Below, one piece after another: positions 21,486-34,600 of a stretch of 64,000 bases of DNA (within the stretch, counting starts at the first letter, position 1; each line of letters opens with the position of its first letter). The position numbers were made by a program, and so were the translations under genes. The stretch lies in assembly GCA_951799445.1 (NCBI GenBank), contig OX637294.1, forward strand, positions 20,547,452 through 20,611,451, given 5' to 3'. This DNA comes from Pseudisothecium myosuroides (Eukaryota > Streptophyta > Bryopsida > Hypnales > Lembophyllaceae). Under the pieces are notes generated by a model. It made no database searches. It was given only the letters and a program-made list of their open reading frames with translations, and was not told where the DNA came from.

Positions 21486-23975
21486 TTTCAGATGTTGTGA
21501 ATCACTAATTAGTCTTAAAATGAATATTTATAAATAGTTACTTTGAAGTTAATTACTAGCAATAAACTAGTATTTGTAACCTACATACATATTTTTTGTA
21601 AAAACAAATTGTAATTTTAAATAGACAATGAAATCAAATAAACAACAAAGTGATTTTTTTAAAGCAAAGCTTTAATATCTATATGGAATATTTTTATTTA
21701 TAAAAATAAAATAAGAATTTACAGCATTTCCACCTCTACCATTGTATACTTTGTACGCCAATGAGCTCCAAATTGTATAACAACAATTAGTTTCTACTAA
21801 AATGTTTATAGGAATTCTAAAGAATTATCAATTTTTTTCTATGTTGATGCTTAGTTTATGATATATAATAAGCTAAATCTAATTGGACACATTTGCTATA
21901 TGTTGTTATAACCAAAACTCTTAGATAGATCTTTCATTCAAATTTTTATTCTTCAAAATCAAACTTCACTTGATCAAAGGATAAAAAACAAATTTTGTAA
22001 TAAATCTTTTATTGTAAATGTATGGTCAATTATGCATACATGTGAATAATTTTTTCATGTCGTGTGAATAATTTTTAGAATCTTCATGGAATTTCAAATG
22101 TAAAATCACTTATACCATGCAGTGTATTTTCTCACTGATTATCAAATTTTTTAATGTTTGACTTCTACTTTGACCTTGAAATTTTTTGTTTTGTTTATTG
22201 AAGACAAACTCATCTGAAATTTATATAACATTTGTTCCTATACAAGTAAATTATTAATTATTAAATTCAAAATAATAAGGTCCAAATCACAAGTCTAGAC
22301 CACCTCTGAACCATAAATATAACATTTACAATTTGTCTAGTGGAAGCATCCTCTACTACAATAAAACCTGATAAGATTTGATTTATAATAGGGTACAATT
22401 TTGAATAGCACTTGCATTATAAATGGGTGACTCTTGAACCCATGGAAAAGGATCCATACAAATAAGTTCTCTCATTACATTATTAAACCCAACATGTCAA
22501 GTCCTTATCTATTTCTAACTGCAAGCGTCTCAAGAAAGAAAAGAGTTCTGAAAAACCTAAATTCAATGGTCCATTCTATCTATCTACAGCAGCCCTTTTT
22601 TAAGCTTTTTGAGAAAGTGCCAGGACAGCGATCACTTAAAATTTGGTGGAGCATTGCATTTCTACATTCATTCATCTTTTGGACCAAAAATCACTTTTCT
22701 ATCAAATCCATACACTTTTTCATCCAAATTTGACAACTTCATCTACATTTTTTTATAAAAATGAAAAAAAATTGGCGAAAAAAGATTACTTTTATCTGGC
22801 GAAAAAAAGACATTTATTTTGAAATGGTGAAATCTGGCCCCATGGTGCCACTAAAAAAAGGGCTGATCTACAGTAGCGCTGTAGAAGTAAAAAATTTTAG
22901 AAGTTTTCAGAAAATTATAGTATGCTAGCTTTAGATAGAATGAGTCGATGTAATGTGCAAGTTTGAAATATAATTATCTTCTAATTAAGTAATCATTACA
23001 AGGACACTATGTTTGAAATTGTTCATTCCCAAGCATATAATTAAAGATGGTGAACCATGAGTACAAAATGGAACCTGAGCAACAGAGCCGCTAAGCATGA
23101 AATATTGCTACAGTGACGTTACACTAACAAATCACGAATGACAAACCCCTAGCAATCAAGGTTGCACACATTCCAGTTGAAAAGCATGAAATAGAGGTTT
23201 TCATGTCAAAAATATTGTCTGCCATTACCTCTTAATCGAGCAGCTAGTTTACACATCAAATATATACCCTAATGGTGCAAAGGTTTAAGTGTAAGAAAAT
23301 CACACTTGGAATTACAATAAAAGTGGGAATAATAGAATTTTATATATGCAACGAATGATATCAATTCCACCATTCTTTGTCGCCCAACGATATTTGAATT
23401 GGTCATGCTAAGTAATTATTCTGCATAAGATTCATCAAGCTATTAGGGCTGAGATTGAATAAGGTCACATTGCAATCTGATAGATGACTGGAACCAACAA
23501 TTAAGAAACACCACCATAATATCCTATAGCTCAAAGCAGAAGAAAAATCATTCAATTTTATTACTTGGATTGTTGAAATATGAAGCATATGTCTGTTCAA
23601 CCAGACAGAAAAACTGTTACAGATTACGAAAGTGTTAAGGACATGGTAAATCACATAACAACATTTAACGATATCAATAACTCATAAGAAGAGTTCGGAT
23701 TTTAATATTTAGTTTTCTTGACAGGGACTATGTACCATGGTGGTTGATGAGCATGAAAGGAGATTCTGAAGTTGCGCTGCACGCAAAAACCAGAAAAATA
23801 AAAAAAAAGCAGAGGCTTGAAATCCATGTGATGGAGCAATAACCCATTCGTGACATTTGCAGGCTATAGGAAAAATTCACTGCTACTCTTGATGTCGCTT
23901 GCTTGTAACCTAAAGGCTTACAGACACGTAATTCTTTTATCTATGACCATGATTAACTAAAAGCAATAAATGGTT
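21486..23975. other. AT-rich spacer, no gene recognised
   Basis: Nothing supportable was found. Short ORFs at 22434 and 23403 show no family motif. Around 22760-22830 a GGCGAAAAAA motif occurs twice. Confidence 0.4.
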
Positions 23976-23977
23976 AC

Positions 23978-25335
23978 TTAAATGGGTGCAAACTTTGAGA
24001 CTTTTCTAGGCTTCCACCCTGAACAAAATTTGGCAATGCGGTTTTTGATTCCCATCAGAAACCAGCCATCATCTTTACAGACTCCGTAGTCTTTATAAAA
24101 GACAATCATTATGGTTTTGATTTTGGAGCTAACAATGTCCTTGAATGGTAGTTGAACAAAGCTGGCTCGTTGCAATTGATTATGCCATTGCTGGTATGGC
24201 TCTACTCGTACCACTCTTGTTTGCCCTTCACAAGCAATGACGTTTTTAATCTCTGCATCAAAAAATTCTCTTTCAACCAAGACTTTGTTTGGGTCATCAA
24301 GAGGCATGGATATTTCCATCCCTTCAAATATTGTTGAGTAATGCTCAACACTCTCCCGAAAGCGGGTCATAAAAAATGGAGCATTTAACCTTGCATTCAA
24401 CCCCACAATAGCAAATACCTGCACGTTCGGAAAACAATGGAGTTAATGCTTCATTATAAACATTCATGAGCCCAAATCCATTGCCTTAATTAGATGAAGT
24501 AATAAGAAACAAAGGCAATATGCTTCGCTAGACAAACAGCTACTTCCAGTGTTCTCGTTAGATACGGCCATGCAAGGTGCCATAAACGAGGATGCTCATT
24601 AATGAAATTGAAACTGAACAGAAGATGCTAACTGTGACCTTAGATATGTACCTTGGGATTCATGCTTTGAATCCTTCTCAAGAAAACTTCGCAAGGGTTT
24701 GTTGCCATTAGAGACTCATCAAGAAGATGGTGTAGCTTATCGGTACACACTGCAATCACTTCATTGTCTCTCAAATTCACATCCCTAGCCGTGCTTGATT
24801 CCCAACATCCAGTCAGTGCAACAAATTCTTCCCCACTCTGCTACAAACGTTTTCTTGGATGTGGTGAATCAATAGTTACCTATATAAAAAAACAGAATTA
24901 TGCTGTAAGATTCATTTATGTACATCTGAACATGACAAGGAATTAACCAATGAGCTTTACAAACTGCACACTAATGGAAGGTCGTAAATTGGATGCCAAA
25001 TTGCTATAAGTGAACAGGTTGGCCAACAATTGTAGATACTTGTTATACAAAGGTGGGGCGGCCCATCCGGCCCTCTTCCTTAGTTGTTGCATAAGGCTTG
25101 GGAATTCTACTCCATAGCTTATTCCGTAGTATATCACATGGACACAAGTAGCACCTTCAAAGGCATCTACCAGCGATTTTATGATGAAATAGTGTCCAAG
25201 TTTAAAGAACGGGTAGTTTTTGGTGTACATGCAAATTTCTTTAAATGCAATCGCTGCAGAGGGACAGTTATTGTTGATTGCCATGTAGAGCTTTTCACCG
25301 GTCCCTGACAATCTTGCAACCTGTAGGCAAAAAAA
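23978..25335 (-). pseudogene. GRAS-domain transcription factor pseudogene
   Basis: Three exon-like blocks on the minus strand match the GRAS domain. The first (about 25325-25050), after an acceptor TTGCCTACAG, encodes ARLSGTGEKLYMAI and YPFFKLGHYFIIKSLVDAFE, then HVIYYGISYGVEFPSLMQQL, the VHIID/PFYRE-side motif of the family. The second (about 24890-24652) encodes DNEVIAVC and SLMATNPCEVFLRRIQSMNP and ends in a donor AAG|GTAC. The third (24418-23978) encodes NAPFFMTRFRESVEHYS, VIACEG and the terminal SAW-like FCSGWKP. An in-frame TAG near 24842 and loss of the leucine-heptad region and much of the middle show decay. Intact GRAS proteins are nuclear regulators. Confidence 0.75.
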
Positions 25336-25849
25336 CATCACCAAAGCTTAGTCAACTGAATTGGCCAAAAAAAGATCGGCTTTGTCTCAAATATCAACTA
25401 ACTAAAGGCCAATGATATAAATCAGTTTGATGTATCTTGATTGACTGTGAAAATTTAGTTCGACTACGTTCCGTAAATGAGTCTTCTTTCACAACACTTG
25501 AGGGTCTGAAATGACAATTAACCTAGAAGATGACAACCACCAGGTTGCCTTTCCATTCTAATAACCTTAAAGGATTTGTCTATTTTGAAAACCATTCAAA
25601 TTTAATGTTCTAAGCTAATGAAGAAAGACAGCTGCAAAAAAAATTGCGTAATAGCAATAACCTTAATGCTTATGAAGAAACACATGCCAATTGTCCTAAA
25701 CACAACATCTCTGCCACTCGAGGAACTCAACTGTAATTGCTAGTTTGTGATACACCTACAAAGCTGTAACTTTAGAAAAAAAATACCAATTCAGTTTCAA
25801 AACTCAAACCCAAAAAATCTTGATCAAAATAGGTCAAAACCATCACAGT

Positions 25850-26473
25850 AATGGAACCTCTCATGGAATTTCACAAAGGATGTGCAAGCTCATATTCTTA
25901 TTTTGCACAAAGGTTAAAGGAGAATCAAATTCTGCTTTCTCCTTTTAATTTAAGCAACTAAGGAATCTTTCACATACAGGAGAATCTTGGCAAACTGATT
26001 TAGCTATCGAGTTTGACATGTGATTTCCATCCTAGACTACCGCACTTCCTCCATAGATTCCTCCTACAATTTGTAACTCCTAGAGGCTAACAATCGGAGT
26101 TTCGGCTATTTTTTTGATACTATGGGGAATGTGAAACCTATCTTTGGGAATGGACTTAGGACCTCAACATTATTCTCTTGGACCAATTTCAGCCATAAAA
26201 TGTCACATGCACCATAGGTTTGGGCTATTTGGGCCAAGTTAGCCCTAACTCTACTATTTACCTAAATTCTCGTGTTTTAACCTATATACAAGTGGGAATG
26301 GGATTTATTTGGGAAAAACAACCTGTAAAGGACCAAATGCTATATTGATATGTGACTTACCTACTTTGAGTATACACTCTTTTTTGGACTTTTGTATATA
26401 AAACTACACTCAAATTCGTGAAAAAAGAAAAAAAGAAAATCATGAGTCCCAAGTGACAAATTGGGAGCTCACA
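25850..26473 (-). mobile_element. Diverged LTR of the same family as the window-edge LTRs
   Basis: Colinear with 400-938: the shared landmarks are GCTCCTACA/CTCCTAGAGGCTAACAATC, ATGGGGAATKTGAAA, CCAAATGCTAT, a TTTTGTATA stretch and AGTCCCAAGTGACAAATT followed by GAGCTCACA at 26465-26473. The divergence is high, so this is an old insertion. The left limit is approximate. Confidence 0.6.
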
Positions 26474-27859
26474 GGGGGTTGTGGGCACTGAGATCCTTGG
26501 AATAATTGAAGAGAGCGAGTGCGGAGCTCTGCGATGCACTTCACACGGGCACATGATGTGTGCAGCTTTGGCATGGTTTGCTATGAGCTTGTTACCAGAA
26601 GCATTCTTTTTTAAGGGTGTTCTACTAGGGAGTAAGATTTCATTCTTGATGGAAACATACCAGAATTGCTTACAGATCTCCATCTATTGCTGAAGAGTGT
26701 TGTTATAGATTATTGGCATGCTGATCCTTCAAGGAAGCCAAATTTTTGGACATTGTAGATAAGCTGAATGAGTTTTGATTCTTTTGCTGCTCCGTAGTTG
26801 TTTTTTGATCAATTGTAAAGGGTATTTGTATCATTTGTAATTGTAGGACTTCTGCTATCATATTTATTTGGGTGGTCCACGCGGACAAGAAGAATGGGTT
26901 GAAGATTGCACCAGCGCTTATTAGAAAGAGGACTATACATAGTTGTTTCAGTGTTTTGTATGGATTTCAAAATATTTGCAACAAACTCCATCTATGCTTG
27001 TCATTTCTTAACTTCAACAGATTCCTCATTCAGATTCAGATTCCAATCTACTGCTACTGCTGCAGTATTGGCATTTTGTTTATGTGAGATCAATAGCAAA
27101 CATGTAAGCTTATCTGCCTATGATAAACCCTAATGAATTCATTTACAAAGCGGGAGCAAGAGCAGCGTCATCGTCATCTGGCTCCACGAGGTTCTTCTCA
27201 TCTTGTGTGATGGTGGTTGGCATCTCGATTGCGCGGCTGCAATGTCTTCTTCTCCCACCTTGGGCACCACCATTGTCAACACCCCATTGTTCACATTAGC
27301 CGTGATCCCATCTAAATGTGCATTCTCACGTTACCATCACCTCTACTGGACTGGACGTGTCCCACAAATTGTTTCTGCAATCCTAAAAGGACAAGAGAGA
27401 CATCATTGAACCCAAAAATCGATCAAGTGCGATAAAGTACTAAAGGCGTGGTTGCAAGGGTTGAAATGTGTCTGTGCTTTAGTGCTTGGACTTACTGTTG
27501 AGTGGAGAAGAGGGTGCTTGAAGAGTGTAGAAACTGCAACTCATGAGGAAGCTCTAGAGTGATCGGCAACCAAAATATCCGCAACAAAGAAACTTGGCCT
27601 ACTTTATGAACAAATCTTCATAGTGCCCAAGTGGTTACCAAATCCGTTGTTAACACGATTGTTTGAAAAAGCAGCAAGTACAAGGTGCCTCATATGGCAA
27701 GACCAAGCTTACTAGGAGAAGAATGTTCCTTGATCGCTGGCCACTTGCTCCTACAAGGTCATTTAACACGGCCAACGCTTACTCAATGGTCAAAACTAGT
27801 AATTAGAGCTTTTTAGTGGGACACAAATTGTGCTTGATTTGGAGGTTTCTAGAGGGATA

Positions 27860-28020
27860 GAGGGAATATAACATATGTACATATGACATACATACACTAT
27901 AACATGGAAAGAATTTATAATATAGGTACCTATAATATAGATACCTATAATCCTAGAGGTGTCTATGATATAGATTTTTAGACTTACAGGCTCATAGATT
28001 CTATGCTCACATGCTAGCAC
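27860..28020. repeat. Relic of the ATAG-rich Mutator-like MITE
   Basis: Contains TATAATATAGGTACCTATAA and GATACC, shared with 54900-54930. The right end (GCTCACATGCTAGCACT) is the reverse complement of the GTGCTAGTATATGAGC-type terminus at 54857. No matching left end or target duplication was found. Confidence 0.45.
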
Positions 28021-28690
28021 TCTCTACTCTTCACTAAGATCATTGATAAAATGAATTCCCTGGTCACTAATCAAAACTTGTGGAACTCCAAATCGCAAAA
28101 AAATATTCTAAAATAAAAAATTTGTTGTGGTCTTTTTATTGGTGGTTTTCACTACCTTAGCCTTAATCCATTTTATCAAGTAATCCACTGCCAAAAGATG
28201 CCAAAGTATGTTTTTCATGAGATGATGTAAGGTGGATTAGGCCAACATAATCTATGCCCTATTTTTTAAATAGAACAAAGGTGAAGAAGGGTTAAGTGGG
28301 AGCATCATACACTACAAGAGAAAGGGGTGTTTTAAGTAGTGTCCTAGGCATCACGTCTTTTAAGTAAAATTTTAAGTAAAATTTTACTAAAAAGACAATC
28401 TTTTTAGTAAATTTTACTTAAAAACTTACTTAAAAGACGTGATGCCTAGGACACTACTTAAAACACCCCTTTCTCTTGTAGTGATATGAAAGTCATTCTT
28501 TGCATACTGTTGGCATGCATCACACCATGTGGCATATTAGCGAGCATTCACATACATAGTGGGCCAAAAGTAACTGGCCCTAGGGATTTTGCATCAAAAA
28601 ATGCCTTAGGAAATGCCCCTCGCAAGTGCCATCATGGCATGTTCCAAAGATTTTTGTGGCCTTAAGTTTATTCACACCCCAACAAAGGTT
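28021..28690 (-). pseudogene. Ty3/gypsy integrase relic
   Basis: On the minus strand, decayed but recognisable integrase pieces appear in order: HDGTCEGH, YFWPTMYVNAR and CDACQQYAKN (the HHCC zinc-binding region), then LLAVDYLIKWIKAKVVKTT (catalytic core strand) and RFGVPQVLISDQGIHF (second catalytic Asp region). Stops and frame changes interrupt it. The CACTA MITE at 28310-28483 splits the HHCC part from the core. Confidence 0.75.
28310..28483. mobile_element. Hairpin CACTA (CMC) MITE, copy 2
   Basis: A 174-bp palindrome almost identical to 3880-4054, with CACTACAAGAG and CTCTTGTAGTG ends, flanked by the target duplication ATA (28307-28309 and 28484-28486). It is inserted inside the gypsy integrase relic. 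Confidence 0.92.
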
Positions 28691-31480
28691 TCAACAAGCA
28701 AAACAACAGCGAAGGTCTCAAGAAAGGATAATACCTTCTTTCAAGATTCTAGGGAGGGGAGATCAAGTGTTTGGCATACAATATTATAAAGAGTGAAATT
28801 GGGTTTAAAAATGCCAACTTTGTAAATTCAATGAATACAACCATGTGATTTTTACACATAGCAAAAAGTTCATTTGTTATTCCAAAATCATCTAAGATTG
28901 CATTGCAAACATGTAGGAAAATAAGAGAGATACATTAGCAATCAAAGAGACAAAATAGTCCCCTTGTGGACAACAATGGCAAGCCATATTTCCAATATTG
29001 CTTTAACCGCCTATAATATATCTTTCCTTTCTCAAAAATCAATTAATTGAAATACATGTGGAATATCCTTTGATTTATTGTTTCTTTGCAAAAGAAATTA
29101 TGCATCTCATAAATCTAAATATATCCCATGACCAAGTGTCACTCCAAGTTAACAATGTTTACTTATAATCATGAATTGAAACTTGAGACTTCTAGCAATA
29201 AAAATTTGATCTTACTAAAGAATCTACAGAAATTTGAGTTCAGATTATGGATGAGAATAAAGTCAAATATGTTCCATATTCACAAAATTAATTAATTTGA
29301 TCCAACTGAGTGCCACTTTCATTACATTTTCAAATATTCAAAACTTTGTAAACTTGCCTTTCATTTTAAGCGTAGATTGTGTATTTGTATGCATCTTTTA
29401 GATCAAACACTTCACCTCTATCTTGTTAAGAAGATACTTCAAGGGGGTCTTCAAGAGGCCACTAGACTGCCATATTGGCTTACTTTGATTAGAATTGTCT
29501 ATTTCATTTGTTTGTAGATTTTCATCAATTGTGCATTTTTTTTAGAATGAGACAATTAATCCTGTAAAGGAGGCTTAGCTGTGTATCTTGAAGAGTGATG
29601 TAGTTGTTTAATTGTAAATCTAAGTGTTGGAATTTGAATTTTTTCCTCATCAAAACAGGTTTAGGTTGGCAACATTTTAGAGTTTATTGTATATGCCAAT
29701 ACTAGAATATTTTTACCCTGCATTTATTCTTTGAAAGAATTGATTGTAAGGATTGTTGATACTTAGTCATGAGTACTTTGAACTTGACACAAAATTGAAC
29801 ACATCTTGCATCCATAATGATGATAGGCAATGCTTCTAGGTCATCTTGTTGTCTTTAAATTTGTGTGCATTTCACCTACAAGGATTGTTAAAGAGGTTTC
29901 ATGTCTCTTTTAGGACAAGAGGGAAGGCCATATTAGTTCATTCACATTTCTTAACTAAAAGGGAATGACAATTAGGAACCTCTGTGACACATGTTTCTAT
30001 TGCACAATTGCAATTAACCAAGTCACGATGATTACATCTACCTCCACCTCCACGTAGCCAAAATTAGTGAATGTCCACCCACCCAATTATACTCCAACTA
30101 GGGAGGAAAAAGAGTTTTGCAAATTAAAGAACTATAGTAGTTAGTTAGAAAACTCTAATTCTTTTTTGAGGTTAGATTGAATTGGTTTAGGGTTGGCTCT
30201 AGACCCAAGTGGAGAAAGCTTTGCACTCCAAGTAAGTAGGATAAATAACAAGAACAAGAACAATAATAATCCATAATAGTAATAATAAATGTTGGCCTGA
30301 TGAATACAGAGTGTTGGGATAGATCAGCTATCCGTACCATTTGAATATGGCCTTGCTCAAAAAGCAAGACGCCACAACAAGGTCAAAGCCTTTTGTACCT
30401 CAACTACTAGGCATATCAATAGCTTAGTTGAGCACTTTAATGTCCCTAATTACAGGGCGTAATGCATTTGTTACAATGCCAGGCACTCCTTACACCTTGC
30501 ATTGCCAAGCACTATGGTAGAGCCACCCATCACCGACCAATGACCCATTCCCGACCTATAGGTGCACGTATTTTTGACCATGCTTAGAATGTTTTTTTTT
30601 TCATTTTCAAGGTTGGAACTAATAAATACATGACACATGTCCCAAGTTGTGGAAAAAAAAGTAGGAAATAATGATTAGGTAAAAAGTTATTGAATGATTG
30701 AAATTGGAAGACTCTACATATTGGCCATGGGTCCGGCGCAACTTTTGCCTTGCAAAATTCATTGTAAATTGACTTTGGGTGATAAAATTCCCAAAATTTG
30801 GGCAATCCCCATCATTTCTGTCTCTACACCTGCAAAATTTTTTCTTTCGCCTTCAAGTACCCCACATCATGTCCGTAGGTGCTTATTCGGTCGGTTATGG
30901 GTGGCTCTACCATATTACCAGGGCAATGCCATGTGCTTATCGCAGCGGGACGCTCTACTCAGGCCTCCCATTGTATGACGGCCCCATTCACCCTTGGCCT
31001 TGTGGTAAGGACCTCACACAACAGGAGGCCCTCAGTGGTGGTGGGTGTCCCACTATCACATATCAGCCGCTCAATAATGTAATATTCTACTTTTAACGAC
31101 CAATTCAACTAGCCGTGTCTATTTCGAGCTTCATTTGCAAAACGCATCCTACCGTTCCACATCACTGGAACCTCTGTCGCCAATGGTTTTCGACTTCCAT
31201 CACCGAACCGAGACTTTGTTGCAGTAGCAGCTTGTGCTGGCCTATTTTCAATTCGTCCAAACCACGATACATTTGACAATGAAGCATAAGCATCGCACAA
31301 CAAGACCCTTGTGGTGCACACCAATCAATCAAAAGCTGAAGGCTAAGGTTGTGGTCATTTCATAAGCAGAGCCCAAAAATACAAGCATGCCTCCAGGATC
31401 CAGTACCCGGAGCATGCTACAGTCTCAAATCTCTACATCAGGCAACCTATCTTCCTCTTCTTCCACATCAGAAGTCATCT
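28691..31480. other. Spacer, no gene recognised
   Basis: No family-level similarity or convincing exon was found. The region is AT-rich until about 30.7 kb, then GC rises towards the gene island. Confidence 0.4.
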
Positions 31481-31688
31481 ATGTCTAATTTGCTCAAGTT
31501 TTTGATTTTCTGCAGCCAAAACGACACGAGTATGAGAGCCCAGCGAAGGACGTCTGCAAGGTTCATACAAACAGCACGGCTGAAAACCGGGAGCCGACAC
31601 CTGACGGAAACGTTCCATATTCAACAAGCGCTGGTCGGAAAATTCAAAGCGTAAACTCTACGAGGCATAACGGAAGCAAAACACGTAC

Positions 31689-34600
31689 CCGGATGAACTG
31701 ATGTGGATTGTGGAACCAACTACAACCTCTCGTCTCAATTGCGGGGTCAGTTTATGCGCTACTCGTAACTGCAGATCAAGCCCCACAGGAAGTGATTTTT
31801 AATCCCAAAGGCACCATAAAACCACATGAACACAAATGTGCATAAATCGAGGAGAAGACGTCCAGTGCTCACCTCAGATCGTGTCATCCCTCCTATGATA
31901 AACACAAATATGCGCTTCCCATTAATTTTGGGATCACTGGCGGCATGCCTCAGCACCGAGTCACTAAGGTCACTCACCACAAATAGTAGACTTAGAACAG
32001 ATTCATAGCAAAACGAAGACTTGTGTTACACCGCCATGGAATTGATGGCTTCTGCCGTACGAAACAAGAAATTGCAACACAAACTGGAGCTCTCTGTCAG
32101 GCATCACGGCAAGTGCAAACCTGGAGTACCCATCCTCAGACGATGCCCTGCCCTTCGATGCCCAAGTGCTACCTCCACCTTTGCCAACTGTGCGTCTGGA
32201 CTGTACAGGTTTGGAGGTGGGGTTTACAGGTGGGCGTGCCGAGGGCGAAGAAGAAGACTGGTGGCTACTGCCAGCGGGATCCTTCAGATATGGATACTCT
32301 TCCCTAGAAAGACTCCCCTTGTCAACTTCCTCCACCACATCCTGAACACAGAGAAAAGGAACACCGTGACATGAAATGGGATAAAAAAGAGACCACCCCA
32401 TCGTACCACTGCACTCTACCCTCTTCTTTCCTTCACGATGCAGACGAAGCATGCAGCACAACCCAATCCAAGTCTCCACTGCAACACGAAACCATAAGCC
32501 AAGTCAGTTGCGGATATACCTGTAGTAATGGATAGAACCTAGACAGCTGCCAACCTTCCTCATCCATTTCTTTTGATTTTCTTGCAGGCCGTTTAGCCTG
32601 CCATCACAAAATGGTATACGGACTTCAGTTAGAAAAGAAAAGATTTCACCATCTGCACACAAATGCATCAGCCATCATTCGGGCTGTGATATGCGTCACC
32701 TTCCGGGCACCGAACTTCAAAGCAAACTTCTCCACTCCAGACGACATTTGTTTCTTTGGCACTTGAATTCCCAAATACTCCAAGTTATTTACCGCACTCA
32801 TGTCGTCGTCACTTAACTTAGACAGCTGCATAACGCGGCCAAAGGAGGCGAGTCAGTAAAATCCTAAAAAGCGTACTGATGACAACGACAAGGAACACTG
32901 ATAAACAGTAACGAAAATCTCAGTCCACATCAAATTCGTTAGACAAGGCCTTTTCCAGGGCTTCGGAGTGAGATAGTATTAGTCCATCCAGAACGCTGTG
33001 CAAAATAAAATAGTAGGGTGGCGTCGTCAATTCAGACCTTCCTCCAACTAAGACGCTTTGTTGCGTCTAGCTTGTCTGGATGGGTAGCTGCATATATCAT
33101 TAGCAAGCGCAGCTTGCATTCTGAACTCATCTCCTGCGTTCACCCCAAGTCCGTCTCATCAATAACATGGCCGCTTCGCCAAAGCCGCAAAATAGAGTCC
33201 TACACTAGGCTGATAAGACCAGCATGCCAGCATGATCTCAGCATCCTTCACGTGGAAAAAACTGTCCGGAACCGTCCCCTCACGGTTGACACCCTAAATT
33301 GATGACTTGAAATACCAATGAAAAGATAATCTGCAGGAGCGGATGGTCTGGAGAATGTGAGCACCGGATTGCCATTGAGTATGCCGATGAGTTCCTTAGT
33401 GGTTGCATCGCCGTAGACAAATTCTTGCTCCAGGTTGCCGATGTCGGTCAACCCGTCTTGCCTAATCTTGTTATTGAGCATGGTAGCAATCTACAATAAA
33501 ACACAACTTTGGTTCAATCGCGTGGTTTGATGGAAGAACATGGAAGTCCTGCAGGCACGCAATACGCGATCGATCCAGTTGTCAAGAATCAGACTCTTGG
33601 TTTAGGGTGTAGGGTGTAGGGTGTAGGACGCAGGCCCATGGTTACATGAATATGGAGACTAAGCTTGTCAATCTGGTCTCGATACTGAGGAAGTGCCTGC
33701 ACCAACTTCTGCATGTCCCTGGTTGACAACTCTTGCCCCTCCCTGTTGCAAGAGGAGAGTCGCTACTCAGTCAATGACAAGAAATACAATAAATATAAAA
33801 CTCAATAACCGACGTCTACCTACTTAAGACTGCATCATTCCAGTGTAAGAATTCTCGGGTCTAAAACTTGGTCATCAAAAAGTGACTACCGTTTCACAAA
33901 ACTACCTAAGAAGGTCCAGATAAAACTTTCAAGCACATTTTCTCGATGTCATGCCAGGCAAGAGGCGCACTGTACCTCGCACCCAGTTGCAGTTGAGCAG
34001 CTTTGTTTTTATTTGTAAACATTGCCATTTTATCCGACAGACGCAAGCTTGCCTGTTCCAGCATTGACCACATAGTTTTTTCAATTTGACTATTTCAGGC
34101 CGCCCCCAAAACCCAAAGCACTGGAGAGAATCAGAGGACCCAAAATTACGCACATCGGCAATGAAAAGATCGAGCAGTTCCACCCAAATCGGGTCGTGTT
34201 CCTCCAGCAGCACCTCTTTGCGCTCCTTTTTGCTTCCATTCATTGTCTGCAATTCACACAAAGGAACATCAAACCACCACGTACTCTCCACTTCTCCAGA
34301 CTGCACCCGAAAATCAGCAACAAGCTCCAATACAGAGGAGCTACGAACATACGATCCTCTAGCACACACACAGCACTTACAAAAGAAAACCACAAAAATG
34401 ACCTGAACACTGCACTGTCCCATTCATCTGTCTCACAGTAAATGCACAAGGGGCTCCAACAACTGAAAAAACAGAAGTTCCATACCTCATAAGAATACTT
34501 GTTGCCTTCCAAGTCCAAGAGGTCATGGCACATAGCATCGTACGACCATTCATGTATTACTGTAGCCACCTGCAACAATCATTCTGATGAAACTCTTAAT

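Noticed and set aside
30694..31096. Overlapping ORFs of 94-105 codons
   Set aside because: Three frames are open together, with no motif or conserved composition.
33600..33635. TTTAGGGTGTAGGGTGTAGGG resembling telomere repeat
   Set aside because: Short, imperfect, and inside a SEC1 intron; a simple repeat is enough.
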